A DNA stretch of 64,000 nucleotides from Quercus robur. Its lineage: Eukaryota > Streptophyta > Magnoliopsida > Fagales > Fagaceae. Numbering within the stretch: position 1 is the stretch's first letter; every line of letters begins with the position of its first letter. The notes under the pieces were generated by a model. The model was given only the letters and a program-made list of their open reading frames with translations. It made no database searches and was not told where the DNA came from. Positions 32,403 through 44,740 of this stretch are shown in pieces. The translations under genes were made by a program, and so were the position numbers. The stretch spans positions 21,298,357 to 21,362,356 of the forward strand of contig NC_065545.1 in the NCBI RefSeq assembly GCF_932294415.1. The letters are read 5' to 3'.

Positions 32403-32843
32403 CTTTCTTTTTGGTAGAAAAGGAAATTTCATTAAATTAAGAAAGCAAGGAAACAGAACATCGTCTAATAGAGTATAGACCATTAAAATCAAAATTAAAA
32501 CTAGTCTCTAAGTCCACAAGTGGACTGGTAAACAAAATAAAATCATCGCTTTGAGTAGCACCCTTCTTGTCCAATGCATCTGCGCATCTGTTAGCTTCAC
32601 GATAGCAATGGGTGAAGCAAATGTGGCTGAATCTAGTGCTTAGCTGCTTGCAATCATCCAAGAGAGAAGAATGACTCAAGTTAGTCAAAAGAGGATTTGT
32701 TAGAGAACCAACAATAATCTTAGCATATAACTGAACTTCTATATCAAGGAAATTTATCTCTAGACAAATATTAAGCCCATCCCGTAATGCCCACAACTCA
32801 ACTGAGTAACTAGATGTTTTCTCGATTTCTCTCGAATAGCCAA
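32403..32843 (-). pseudogene. LINE RNase H 3' part (piece of the nested LINE)
   Basis: Reading downward from 32843: GYSREIEKTSSYSVELWALR, DGLNICLEINFLDIEVQ, then CFTHCYREANRCADALDKKG. These are the second half of the plant LINE RNase H domain: the ELWALRDGL helix with its catalytic Glu, the DIEVQ strand and the REANRCADAL segment ending in the last catalytic Asp. The frame is open but starts abruptly at the boundary with a gypsy LTR. The upstream half of this LINE lies about 9 kb away at 42119-44740, and both ends share a 13-bp target duplication. Confidence 0.85.
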
Positions 32844-32851
32844 TGTGGACC

Positions 32852-33668
32852 TAAGGGTCATCAAATAGCCCATGGCCCACAGCTCGACCTAGAAACCCGA
32901 CGGCCCACTGGACTAATGGGTGGCCCGGCCCGTTGTTATTGAGGCCCATGGATAGCCCACTAGCCCAGTGGGTCAAGTCGTGGGCTAGTTTTTATGCCCA
33001 TGGATACTCGGTGGGCTAGCCCAGTAGCCTAACCCGTTGCCTAGCCCATTGTCCTAATCCATTGGCCCAGCCCAATAACTCATAATTCATAACAAAAATA
33101 TGTAGGAAGTGTATGAAGGATTGATCCTGAGATATTATAGAGGAATTTCTTAAGAGAACTCTCTCAACCACTAAGATACTCAAAGTAATTGTGCTAAACT
33201 TAGTTTACTAAATATATATTTTTCTAGTAGTCTAGAAAATTTGAATTAACCATTTGACATTTTTTTATTAAAGATAAAAATAAAAAACTGTTTAAAGCCT
33301 TAATAAAAAAAAATTAAATAGGTTTCCATCAACAAAACAAAAAATTAAATAGATTTGACTGTAAAAAATTTGTAATTAAGTACTAAATTCTTTAATTCTT
33401 TCCTTTAAAAAAACAGATTGATTATTCCCTTATAAAAAATTGATTCTTTCCTTATAAAAATAATAAAATAATATGCTAACACAAGTCTATGGGTAGCCCA
33501 TTAGGCCCAACCTGATACCAACCTTGCTGAAGACCAAATGGGCATTGCCCATGGGCAGGGTCATGGGTTGAGGTTTTCTCTTTCGACTCAGCCTGTTAAC
33601 TAGTTAATAGCCCATTATGCCCATAGGCCAAGTAAAAATGGGCCAGGCTGGCCCATTAACGACCCTTA
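32852..33668. mobile_element. Non-autonomous hAT element, TSD TGTGGACC
   Basis: The ends read TAAGGGTCATCAA and, reverse-complemented, TAAGGGTCGTTAA. TGTGGACC stands at 32844-32851 and 33669-33676, a perfect 8-bp duplication. Its outer arms are full of GGCCCA/TGGGCC and AGCCCA motifs around an AT-rich core. It sits at the very end of the gypsy LTR, splitting off the LTR's terminal TG. Confidence 0.9.
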
Positions 33669-34378
33669 TGTGGACCCCAAACCTACTATGGTTGTGAAAC
33701 TGAGCGAAGGATTTAGGCCCCTAAGTTATTTATTTGTGGGCTTTCTAACAATCCTACGGGTAGGACTCCAAGCACCGACTAGATAGTCCAAGCTGTATCC
33801 ATTTTGATAACCTCTAAACCTACAAACCTCGCCCTCTCACAGTTCTTCCTCCTCTCTTTTTGCTCATAATCCCTTCCCTCTATGTCTTTCCCTTTTCTAC
33901 CTCTTTTTTTTGCCCCCCCAAAATCCTCCACTTTGTTTGTCTTCCCACCCCTTATATAGTATTTCTTTAATGGGATACTAATCATTATTGTTTCACCAAT
34001 TCACATGCATTTCCACTTTCGTTAGAATCCCAAGGAATCATCATTCCTTTGAGGATTCTCTTGAAACTTGTTCCAGATGCCAAATAGTATTCAGTAGCGA
34101 GTTCCCCAAAGGCACTAACAACTCTTGGCTATCGACTTTAGCTTGGTCAATTCTTCGTCGGTTCCTCACCATCTCATTAATTGGTGTTAGGCTGAGTGCT
34201 ATAGGATTTCCTCCGAACAATAATTTCTTTGTCCCAATACATGTGTTTTTGGGCTGAGCTCACTCCAACCTAGTTTAAGGTCCATTTCCCTCTTATGGGC
34301 TAGCCTTGGCTACTCAAGCCAATCTTGGGCCTTAGCTAAATGGGTTGGTACTGATTTTCTGGGCCTAAACCCCCAACA
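33669..34378 (-). mobile_element. 3' LTR of the nested gypsy element
   Basis: On the minus strand the LTR runs from TGTTGGGGGTTTAGGCCC at 34378 to GGGGTCCACA at 33669, about 710 bp with TG and CA ends. The left limit is inferred: removal of the hAT rejoins TGTGGACC directly to the LINE RNase H. A polypurine tract stands at its inner edge. I found no matching 5' LTR in the window. Confidence 0.65.
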
Positions 34379-34392
34379 ATAGCCCCCCATGA
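34379..34392 (-). other. Polypurine tract of the nested gypsy element
   Basis: Minus strand GGATCATGGGGGGCTAT runs straight into the LTR start TGTTGGGGG. Confidence 0.65.
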
Positions 34393-34672
34393 TCCTATTT
34401 TCATGAAGTGGTGACAGGATTAGGGATTCCTATCTCGGCGCTCGATTGGGCTTTACAAAAAACGACGGTTATACCTCAGGAAGACAAAACGTCACTCTAT
34501 TAACACAGCGAACATGACAGATTGTTCTTTATGAATGCGTGGCAAGTGGCAACATCTGACACATCGAACGGTCTTGATGAGTTGACACTTCGAATACCGA
34601 GGCACGCGTGAGTAGAAACAACGGTACGTATTGATTAGTTGTCTTGCAATTGCATTAAATGACCCTTCCCCC

Positions 34673-34680
34673 TATAAATA
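34673..34680 (+). promoter_or_regulatory. TATA box of the antisense retrotransposon gene
   Basis: TATAAATA preceded by CCCC and followed 30-50 bases later by CT-rich sequence typical of a plant leader. A leader intron (donor CA|GTAAGTC near 34800) and an ATG at 34864 lie downstream on the same strand. Confidence 0.5.
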
Positions 34681-34863
34681 CTGTCACTCTTTCATTTACA
34701 ACTTTCTTTAGTTCTTTTCAAATTTAGAATCCTTCTTACTCTTTCTTCCCGAGCCTTTAAATTTCTCCTGAAACCATCCCTCTCGTCAAGAACTTACTCA
34801 GTAAGTCTTCTTTCTCCTGTTTCTTCCATTCTCATTCTTCTATAGTTATCTAAATAGGAAAAT

Positions 34864-37218
34864 ATGGGTTTTTCATACCTTTTAAACACAAATGCAGATG
34901 TAGAATCCTTCAAAACTAGGTTTAATATCCCTCGTGATGTGAACATATCATATTGTCACGAGAGAGATATAGAGGACCAAAGATTGCCTCATGTGGTCTT
35001 TTTTTCCTTTAATGTCAATACTAGAGGGTGGGGTTAGATTTCCAGTAGGTCCCCATTTACTTAGAACTCTCAGTTTCTATGGGCTTAGCCCCGACCAGTA
35101 AACTGTGTGGGGCGTCTTAACCGACTGTATGACCTTAGCCTTACACACCATGACAATAATTTCCTTTATGCTATTTGGGGAAGCCTAAAAAACGGTTATT
35201 ACCTTCAAACCCGAAACACTATGGTTAGGTTGATATCTTGCCTCCTCGATTCTAATAAGAACTTCGCGGGGGAGTTCGTGAGAGTGAGCGGGAATTGGCT
35301 CAACGGAGAACTCACTTGCCCGACCTCTCACCGTCAGATAGGTTGGTACCCTCTTTTTTGACTCTTCAATGTAACCATGTCATGTGCATTTTCACTTTAA
35401 GCCTTTTTTTATTTATTTATTTACATTCGATCTGTTACTACTGCTCTACACATTTTTACTAATTTCATTCATTATTTTCTATTGTAGACTCTAAAAGGTT
35501 CTAGCCAGACTTGAGTCTTGTACAAGCTCGAGAGCTGAATTTTGTCTTACGCTCAAAACTTTTTGTGCACTACGACGAGCAATTGAGAGCCTTTCACCTG
35601 GTTTTCGGGTATGTCCCTTCATACACTAGCTACCAAGACTCTTCGGGAGCTTTAACAATTGAAAGCCCCCTTTTATCTTATCTCGACGTTCGGCTACCCA
35701 GATTCCTGCCACAAGTGATGACCAGTGGGGAAGCTAGGCATCAAGGGCCCAAAATAGTCCAGGAAGGCTCACCTGAACCGGTACGAGACGGCTCGGGTGA
35801 CACGGTTTTTCACAGTCAAGCAGTGCATACTCCGATTCCCCTAAATCTGACCACAAGAATGGTTCAACGGCACAACATGGCTCTTGAACGCTGGTTCCTA
35901 ACAGCACAACCGGTCGGGGGACAGGTTGCTCCTCAGCCAATTTCCCAGCAAGCCAATCGCCCCCCTGTGGCATGCCAACGTAGGAAGAGGAAGAGGGTAG
36001 CCAAGGACCGTATCATCGAATCTGGTACTCCTCCTACTGACCAGTCCCCTACTACCACCACAGGCACTACACCGACTCCATAGCTTGAGGAAACCCCCCA
36101 TGGGGTTAGGCCCACTAGTAAACCAATTACGATCGGGTCTCATGTGACCTCCACCTCTTCAACCTCCTCTTCTAGGTGGGAGTGCAACTTTCAATTAGGA
36201 GACAAAGTCCTGCCCACCGACTCTTACGTTCGGACCTGGAGGAATGGCCTCGAGGGACAAGTCTCCGACAGCCTTGGCATGGCTCTATTGTTGCTTGCCA
36301 ATGTAGACCACTACACGGATTCTCGGGATGAGGACATTGTCCTGAAGCTAAAGTGGGCACATTATAGCCATGAGTATACTTATTCCCCATTAGTTAGCAT
36401 TTCTTTATTATTATGTCTTTACCTTTTCCAATTTTATAAGTGTTAGTACCTTGATCACACTAACTTTACCCTTTTATCTCCATCACTGTCTGAGGCTGCC
36501 CAACTGACCCATGTGGTGGAGGGTCATTTAAAAGGCATGATGGAGGAGGTCGATAAGGAAAAAGCTCTGAAGTAGGTGACCGAGGTTAGTTTGAACAAAA
36601 AGACCCTAGAGTTGAACTCAGTAGAACGTCAACCAATCACGGTGGAGAGGGCCAAAGAATTGGCTAAGCAGAAGGTCGAGGACCTACAGGGAAAGCTCGG
36701 GGAGGCCGAAGTCAACCTTGCCGAGGTCTCTGGCATCGTCTCTGCTCGGGACAAAGAACTTGCCGACCTAAAGGAAACAATGAAGAACTGTGGGCAAGTC
36801 TTTTATAATATGGGCTTTAAGGATACCAAAAACTTGGCCAGGGCAGTCATTTTCCAGGCTCAAAGATTGGGATTTAGGGAAGGCTGGATGGCAGCAATTA
36901 ACGCAATTGGTATCCCCTAGAACTCCGCTTTCAGAGGCACCAATCAAATTCCCCTGCCCAATGATCTGCCCATAGAGGTTCAGGCAGATGACCAATCCGA
37001 GGATGCTGAGGAAGAAGAGGAGGAAGACAACCCTGGTATGAGGGAGTTGTCCCAATAGATTGATGCTCATGTGGTGGTGATTGATGAGGAGAACCAGATC
37101 ACAACCAGTCCCACCAAGACCCAAAATGCCCCTCAATCAACCCCAAGTACAGTTCCTCCAGTTGCCTGTGAAATTCCCATAACCACCTCTGTTGTGCCCC
37201 GGGAACCGACCACCTAAC
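34864..37218 (+). pseudogene. Antisense additional gene of gypsy element (aORF-like)
   Basis: This gene runs opposite to the pol genes, between pol and the 3' LTR. From the ATG at 34864 it reads MGFSYLLNTNADVESFKTRF, then NIPRDVNISYCHERDIEDQR and PHVVFF, followed by a frameshift near 35025 and GGVRFPVGPHLLRTLSFYGL. After another break come GRLNRLYDLSLTHHDNNFLY and VRVSGNWLNGELTC. An intron 35341-35486 is likely. A long middle part has a basic RRKRKRVAKDR patch, and the last part is coiled-coil-like (AKELAKQKVEDLQGKLGEAE) with an acidic EEEEEE tract near 37010-37030. Extra genes in antisense in this position are known from Tat-lineage gypsy elements; their function is unknown. Several stops and frameshifts make this copy non-functional. 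Confidence 0.7.
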
Positions 37219-37724
37219 CTGTTATATCATTTTCTACTTTTTGATTCTTCTTTCGAATAGGGCTGTTCAAACTTTTTGTATCTAGCCCAGTGATACTTTA
37301 TTTATGTATTAAACTTTATTTGGTCTGCTTTATACTGAATGCTTAATTTTTTTTAATCACCCCATTTGCTTATTTCCCCATTTTATTTTCCTGTAGCATT
37401 TAATATATTTTTCACGCTGTCGTAACACTTCCATTAGAGTGTAATTGCATGAATGAACCCCTTTCATACATATGATTTATTATTTTAAAGCTAAATCTTG
37501 GCATCATACCTCAAAATATCCTAAGTGTTAATAGTCGGTAACATACTCCCAAAATTTTCCCGATCCTTGTCCGAAGGGTTTATCAATCAAAACCCATGGA
37601 CTACAAACTCACGCAACGAGTCACTTCAACCGAGACCCTTCTTATACAAATAGTCTCTATTTCTAAAAGCTTCGTTCTTTTTTCTTTTTTTTAGTAGTAA
37701 TCGGCGAATAGACTCGGATCAAGA
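37219..37724. other. Spacer between antisense gene and repeat array
   Basis: AT-rich sequence that would hold the 3' end of the antisense gene. Nothing else is recognised. Confidence 0.35.
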
Positions 37725-38013
37725 CAGGATTCTTAGAAAAATTCACTAAGGTTTCCACCTGGTCGATGACCGAAGTCAGGCCGAGGCCAAGTTTCTGTCC
37801 TTAGAAAAAATCGTTAATGTTTCCACCTAGTTAATGACCGAAGTCAGGCCGAGGCCAAGTTTCTGTCCTTAGAAAAAATCGTTAATGTTTCCACCTAGTT
37901 AATGACCGAAGTCAGGCCGAGGCCAAGTTTCTGTCCTTAGAAAAATTCGTTAAGGTTTCCACTTAGTCAGTGACCGGAGTCAGGCTGAGACTAAGTTTCT
38001 GTCCTTAGAAAAA
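37725..38013. repeat. 68-bp tandem repeat downstream of pol
   Basis: GTTTCTGTCC starts at 37791, 37859, 37927 and 37995, an exact 68-bp period. Each unit includes GACCGAAGTCAGGCCGAGGC and CCTTAGAAAAA. It lies between the convergent ends of pol (minus) and the antisense gene (plus). Hypervariable tandem repeats in this part of plant gypsy elements are known as a source of satellites. Confidence 0.9.
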
Positions 38014-38120
38014 TTCAATACTTGTTTAACAACACATAACGCAACAACTGAATTCATTTCGTACTCTCCATTCAAGTTAATTTACAAACTGAAACATATC
38101 TTACAATTTCCCTTCCACAC

Positions 38121-41100
38121 TTAAGGATAATATTTTTTAAGATTATAAACATTCCACGGTCAGGGTAAAGGTCTTTCTTCCATGTCCTCTAAGTAATAAG
38201 CCCATGTCCCGACTATGGCCGTTACCCGGTTGGGACCTTCCCAATTCGAGGCAAGCTTTCCCACACTCAAATCTTTCATACTCCCTATTACTTTCTGTAA
38301 CACAAGATCACCTACTACAAATTCTCTAGGCTTTACATTCCTGTTATACCCCTTCGCCTACTTTTGCTGATAGTCAACAAGCTGAACAGATACCATATCT
38401 CGCCTTTCTTCCAAAGAGTCTAAAGTCCTGACCATTCAAGCATCATTATCACTTCGTGTGAAATCTTCAACTCTCATGCTTAAGAAGCTGATCTCAATCG
38501 GTATCAACATGCTCACTGCCTCTGCCCCATATGTCATAAAGAAGGGAGTCTCACCCGTTGATCTTCTCAGTGTGGTTCGGCAAGCCCATAAAACGTTCAA
38601 TACTTCCTCAGCCCAATTTCCTTTCGCCCCTTCCAGCCTCCTTTTCAGACCATTCACTATTGTCTTATTCGTTGCTTCCGCCTACCTATTACTCTGGGGA
38701 TAAGCTAGTGATGAGTACCTGTTAGTTATTCCCAAATTACTATAGTACTCCTGAAAGGTTTTACAGTCAAATTGTAGTCCATTATCCAAAATGAGTGCTC
38801 AGGGTACCCCGAATCTTGTAATGATGTTTCTCCGCACAAATTTCTTTACATCCACATCTCGAATATTTGCCAAAACTTCAGCTTCCACCCATTTTGTGAA
38901 GTAATCGGTAGCGACCAACACAAACATCCGGTTCCCCGTAGCCTGAGGGAACGGTCTAATTATCTCCTGACCCCACTATGTAAAAGGCCAAAGGCTAGTG
39001 ACCGGGTTCAAATTTCCACTCGGTTGGTGAATGATTGGGGCATGCCTCTAACACTGGTCACATTTTCTGATGTAGTCGGCCGCATCCCATTACATACTCG
39101 GCCACCAAAATCCCTAGGTCATAGCTCGGTGGGCTAAAGACCTTCCTTCCGAATGTCCTCCATATATCCCTTCATGCAGCTTGGCCAAAAGTTCGGCAAC
39201 TCTGTCCGGATGGAGACATAACAAATAAGGTCGCCCAAACAAGCGTCGATACAACTTGTTGTCCTCGGAAAGCAAGAAACGAGCTGACATACTCCTTACT
39301 TTCTCAGACTCTTTCGGATTAGTCGGAAAAGATCCATTAGATAGGAATGAAATATACAAATCCACCCAGCTTGGTCCTAGTACTGTATTTAATGCTACTA
39401 TTTCATGGTGTTCTATACTCGGCTACTCCAATAACTCTACAAAGATCATTCGGGGAACACATTCATCCAATGATGAGGCCAAAGTTTCAAATGAGTCAGC
39501 ATGACTATTCTGACTCCTCGTTATCCTGACCACACTCACCTTTTGAAAAGCTATTTGTAGAGCCTCGTACAACTTCAAATACTGCTGCATACGGGAATCC
39601 ATTGCCTTAAAGTTCCCTTCAATTTGACTCACCACTAGTTTTGAGTTCGAGAACACTTTAACTTCCTCAGCACGCAACTGCTGGACCACCCTGAGATCGG
39701 AAATAAGGGCCTCATACTCAGCCTCGTTGTTAGAAGTGTGAAAAACTAACCTCAGTGACTTTTCCAACTAGACTCCTTCAAGAGATATCATTATGACCCC
39801 GATCCCAGATCCTCTTGTATTAGATGCACCGTCCACATACACGCACCATTTTCTAACCGTAACCTAGCATATCCTAACAGGAACTCCCGGTTTGGGGGTG
39901 AATTCAGCTAAAAATTCTGCTAACACCTAACCCTTAATAGAATTCTGCGGCTTGTATTGTATGTCAAACATTCCAAGCCTAGTTCCCCACTTAGCTATCC
40001 TTCTAGTGAAATCCGACCTCCTTAAAAGCGACTGCAGGGGGTGCTCGGTTAACACCTACACCATATGGGCCTAAAAATAATGTGGCAGCTTTCTCGTAGC
40101 ATGCACCAAGGCTAACGCTATTTTTTCTAATGTTAAATACCTAGTTTATGTGTCAACCAACGTTTTGTTGAGATAATACACTGGTCTTTGGATCCCGTCC
40201 TGTTGTCTTAGCAATACCGAGCTCATCGTGTGATTGGAAACCGCCAAATACATATACAAATCTTCTTCGATATCGGGCCAAGACAAGACAGGCAAGCTAC
40301 CCAAATAAGACTTCAGGTCTTTGAATGCCGTGTCACACTCTTCCATCCATTGAAAACCTTCCACTTTTTCAACAACTGAAGGAAGGGTTGAATGGTTGTA
40401 ATCTGATCGGGGTTGACCTCTATTTCCTGTGTAGTTATCATGTAATCCAAAAACTTACCCGATCCTACACCGAAAACAGATTTATCTACATTAAGGTGTA
40501 ACTTATGCTGCCTCAATATTTTGAAAACTTCTACGAAATTAGGAACATGCTCTTCCCCTCTTTTACTCTTCACCACCATGTCGTCAATATAAACTTCAAC
40601 CGTTTCACCAATCTATTCCTTGAACATCCTGGTAACCATTCATTGGTACGTTGCCCTAGCATTCTTTAATTTGAAAAGCATCATTGTGTAATGGTAATTA
40701 CCCTCGGGGTTAATGAAGGAGATTTTCTCTTGATCCTTGGGTGCTAAAGCGATCTAATGGTAGCCCTGAAAGGAATCTAGAAAGGTCATTCTCTAGTGTT
40801 TAATTGTAGCATCCACTAGCTAGTCGATCTTTGGTACAGGGAATGGGTTTTTTAGGCATGTTCGGTTGAGATCAGTAAAATCAACGCAAACTCTCCATTT
40901 CCTATTTTTTTTCTTTACCACCACCGTATTAGACAACCACTCAAGGAAGAACACCTCTTTAATAGCCCCTGCCTGTTTCAATTTCTTCATTTCCTCCTTC
41001 ACTGCTTCCACATGTGATTTTGCTAATCTCTTGGGTCTCTGCTTCTTTGGCATGACCGAAGGATCTACATTCAACCGATGCATAAGGAAAGTTGGGTCCA

Positions 41101-42118
41101 CCTCGTGAACTTTGTACGGATTCCAGGCAAATATATCCAAATTCTGTATTAACGATAGGAGAACTTCTACTTGATCTTCCAATTGCATATTTTTACCTAT
41201 CCGAAAGTACCTATCAGCATAAGGCAAAATTTGCACTTGAACTAACTCCTCCACGCTGTCTACCCCCGATAGGCTTTTGACATCCTTTAATTGCAATAAT
41301 TACTCTGCTTCAACTTGGTCTTTCTGTTTGATCTCATAGTTTATGGCAGCCACCAAGCATTGTCTTGTTGCCTTTTGGTTAGCTCGCACCACTGCCACCC
41401 CATCTTCAACTGGGAATTTGATCTTCTGATGTAACGTAGAAGATATTGCCCCCATACCATGGATCCAAGGTCATCCCAAAATCACAATGTACGGTGAAAG
41501 GGCATTAACCATTATGAACTTTACCTCAACCTCATTTCCCTCAGTTACTAATGAGAGTTTTATCTACCCCTCAGGCACTACCACTTTGCCATTAAATCCC
41601 ACCATCAGAGTATCATATTTACTCAAATCGTCAGGCTTCAACCCTAGCCCCTTATATAGGTTAGGGTACATGATCTCAGCTCCACTCCCTTGATCTATTA
41701 ACACTCTCTTTACTAAGAATCTACTGACCCTTGAAGTCACCACCAAGGCATCATTATGCGGCTGAGACGTTCCTTCCCAGTCTGCTTCACCATATGTGAT
41801 CGGGACCAAGGTTCTCCTGAGCTTCTTCTCTGGTCAGTCTATAATGCCTGCTTCAGGTGGGGTCACCACACTCAATATGCCCCCTCCAAAAGCTCATACT
41901 GACTCCGACGAAAGTTGCATGAATGACCTCAATAATTCCCAAGGGCGGGGGAAATGCGTTGTTACTTTGACTTCCCGAGCCTTGGCCTATATTTACCCCT
42001 TCTTGGCCAACCACAAATTCCTTCAAATGTCCCACTTTTACAAGTTACTCCAAGTGGTCCTTCAACACACGACATTGCTTGGTATCTCTATGGTAAGTGC
42101 AATACAAGCTCTGATTCT
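38121..42118 (-). pseudogene. Gypsy gag(partial)-protease-RT-RNase H-integrase
   Basis: Reading downward: the gag zinc-knuckle region with YCTYHRDTKQCRVLKDHLE (about 42100); protease around 41700 with VLIDQGSGAEIMYPNLYKGL; reverse transcriptase from about 41290 with QAGAIKEVFFLEWLSNTVVV, KKKNRKWRVCVDFTDLN and, near 40575, the YIDDMVV active site; the RT/RNase H connection (WMEECDTAFKDLKSYLGSLP); RNase H (SNNEAEYEALISDLRVV, 39423-39767); the integrase zinc region (LHEGIYGGHSEGRSLAHRAM); integrase core near 38500 (CRTTLRRSTGETPFFMTYGA); and the tail PWNVYNLKKYYP ending at 38121. Many stops occur, for example a CGA-to-TGA change just before PWNVYN. The 5' LTR, primer-binding site and most of gag are missing. 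This is a typical Tat-like pol order, inactive. Confidence 0.9.
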
Positions 42119-44740
42119 TTCTTGGTCTTGAGAACCCTAAGCCTACCATGTTACACCTGTCTAAACAATCTTTGAATTGTAGGGAGTTATTAATACTTAC
42201 AACCCTCCCACCAAATTTATCACTATTTACAAAAGGTTCATTAAAATCACCAACTAACATCCAAGGCATGTTATTTAATTTAGAAACAGAAATGAGATTG
42301 TTCCAAAGAATTCGCCTTTAAGCTATTCTTGGGCTTGCATATACAACAGAGAGAAGCCAGCTAGTGTCTAAAGGACGTACCTTTACCACCACGTGGATCT
42401 TCTGCTCAGTGTTTGCAAGAGGGGTGATTTCAACTTTATCCAAGTTCCATAGCAACCACAGACCTCCCGCATACCCAATGGTGTCGATGTGAATCTCACT
42501 ATCAAATAGTAGTCTATTAGTGATCTCTTTCGCTCTAGGACCACCTAATTGGGTTTTCATAACCACCATAATTGCTGGATTATGAATCTGGGCAAGCTCT
42601 CTTACGTGACTTTGAAAGTTGGGCTTCAGAGCGCCCTTGTTGTTCCAAATGATGATATTCATGATGAGTTGGTGATTTAGGGTAGGGCACTCATCAATAT
42701 GAGGTAGGACTCTTACGTACTCCCTCAAATTCCATCCTATTCATCTCACCATTTCCCCATATTGACCCTTCCCTGGCATTAGAGTCAGGCAATGCTCTAG
42801 GACCCCCATTTTTAGCTCGCGTGCAATCAATTGAAAGTTGAACTCCTCTATGGGGCGAAAGATCTGTATGATCTTGGTGATCTGCTTGTTGCCCATTATG
42901 GTTGTTGAAATTGGTTTGGATTCCAACATCCTCCTCTCTGTTAGAGATTCCTATGGATTCACTTCGCACAGCATCGGTAAGGGTGATATCTAAGGTATTA
43001 ATTCCTAAACTACTCGCCTCTCCTCCTTCGGATTGGCGCCGTCGATAAGGAATTGCCACCAGGGGTTTATCATCTCCTTCCAAGCTGGATCATCTAGAGC
43101 TAGTGTCCCTATTCTGATGCTTTTTTTGGTGAGGGGACAGATAAATTCCTATGCCTTCTTGAGTTCTGGATTAAACCAACCCATCACCCGGGTCAGACTC
43201 GCTCAAATTTTTGCTATGATTATCTCTGAAATTTCTATGACTACTCCTTCCAAATTAATGGCCCACCTCTACTATGCTTGAGAATTGGAAATTTGGATTG
43301 AGGGAAGAGATTACTCCATTCTCTTTCCACGAAGAGGTTCGTTGAACTTGGTTGAAATAGGACGGCTGCTTTTCTCCAATGGGATTTTCTAAGAGGCTGC
43401 CAGAAGCCCTAGCATGGGCATTTACCTTTTTAGCCTTAACGGAGGCCCCCAAGAAGGGGTTGGGATAGGCGGGTCTTTTAGTTGGGCCGCTACTAGACTG
43501 GCCCATTTGCCTAGTGGTCTCTCTAGCTTGATGCTTGTGTTGGGCCCGATAGAGCTAAGGTCCACAGTAAGCTTTCGTTTGCTGTCCTTTAATGGCCTAT
43601 TATCCATCACAGTAACGTTTGAAGTACGATTAGCTTGAGTTGGTCCCACCTCATTTGCCCACACATTCTGTGCTTTTTGGACTTTTGTGTCCACCTTTTT
43701 TTGTGTCACCACCAACCACCGTCCATAGTCCCCCTTTTGTACATCCCCAATCGTACTGTCTGAGCTGACAGAGGGTCCTGGATCATGCCTGTCACGTGGG
43801 ATAGACATTCGCTCTAACTGGCTTTTCGGCACCTCCTTCTTTGGTGGCTTAGGCCACGAATGACGAAAGGGCAAGATTCTCTTCAGTGGCCTACTCTGCC
43901 GCATCCGAAGTAAAGTTTTTGAATCCTTTCATACAAAACTGGCTGCTCTAGTTTCCCGATTAGGACTGTTGTGATGAGAGGTTTGTCCACATCAATATGC
44001 ACATAAAGCCTCGCAAAACGTCCCCTAGCTTCTGAGACTGTGTGTGTGTGTGTCAATCCTAAAAAATTTACCCACAGCATCTCCAATCTCTTTGAGGACT
44101 TGAGCTTCATAATACTCGATGAGCAGTCCATTAAACCTGATCCAGACCGCTATTGACAACACATTAGCCATTTCAGCCTTGAAGTTGGGCTCCCAAGGCC
44201 TTATGGAGAGGAAATGTTCCCCTAGGAACCACGGACCCTTCCTTAACACAGAGTCATGGTCCTTCTTAAGTGAGAAGCGAATTAGGAAGAAGTCCTTCTT
44301 GAGATCAACACAATCCAACCTGCCTGTTGGTTTCCACAAAGCCATTAATTTCATCTGAATGAAGTTAAGGCTTACGAATCAGCCACAAACTTTTACTATA
44401 AGAGCTTTAGACCACGGTGCTCAAATCCATCGTTTTGTAGACTTGGACAGCTTAACTGCCGCAAAGCCTGCTCAAAGATTCCGCATATCATCATCTAAGA
44501 CAGCATCATCATCCTCCATCATTTCAGTAAGGTTAAAAGCTTGGGTATAGGCACCCAAGATTTCCCCTATGACTTCATCTTTAAAGGATTTTCTGACGAA
44601 ACCCTAATCTAATCACGGGCCTATGTTTGCATTTTCCCCCTTCTTAAAGTTCGCATGGTGCCCATCTTTAATCTTTTTGTTGCCTTGGATTAGCTCCACC
44701 TCCTCTTGTAGGGAAAGGGCTTTTGGGTTCATTCGATTTT
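42119..44740 (-). pseudogene. LINE ORF1 and endonuclease (5' piece of nested LINE)
   Basis: Reading downward from about 44540: ORF1 with PWSKALIVKV, FIQMKLMALWKPTGRLDCVD, VLRKGPWFLGEHFLSIRPWE (DUF4283 region) and, after a frameshift near 44035, RFARLYVHIDVDKPLITTVL and a CCHC-type knuckle start (LYFGCGRVGH). A Ser/Pro/Lys-rich linker follows. The second ORF begins near 42660 with MNIIIWNNKGALKPNFQSHV, an apurinic-type endonuclease, and continues through MPWMLVGDFNEPF. It stops at VGLGFSRPR near 42120, where the sequence switches to gypsy gag. Reverse transcriptase is absent. Losing the 3' rather than the 5' part is unusual for a LINE and fits a later deletion. The 13-bp duplication follows at 44741. 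Confidence 0.85.
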
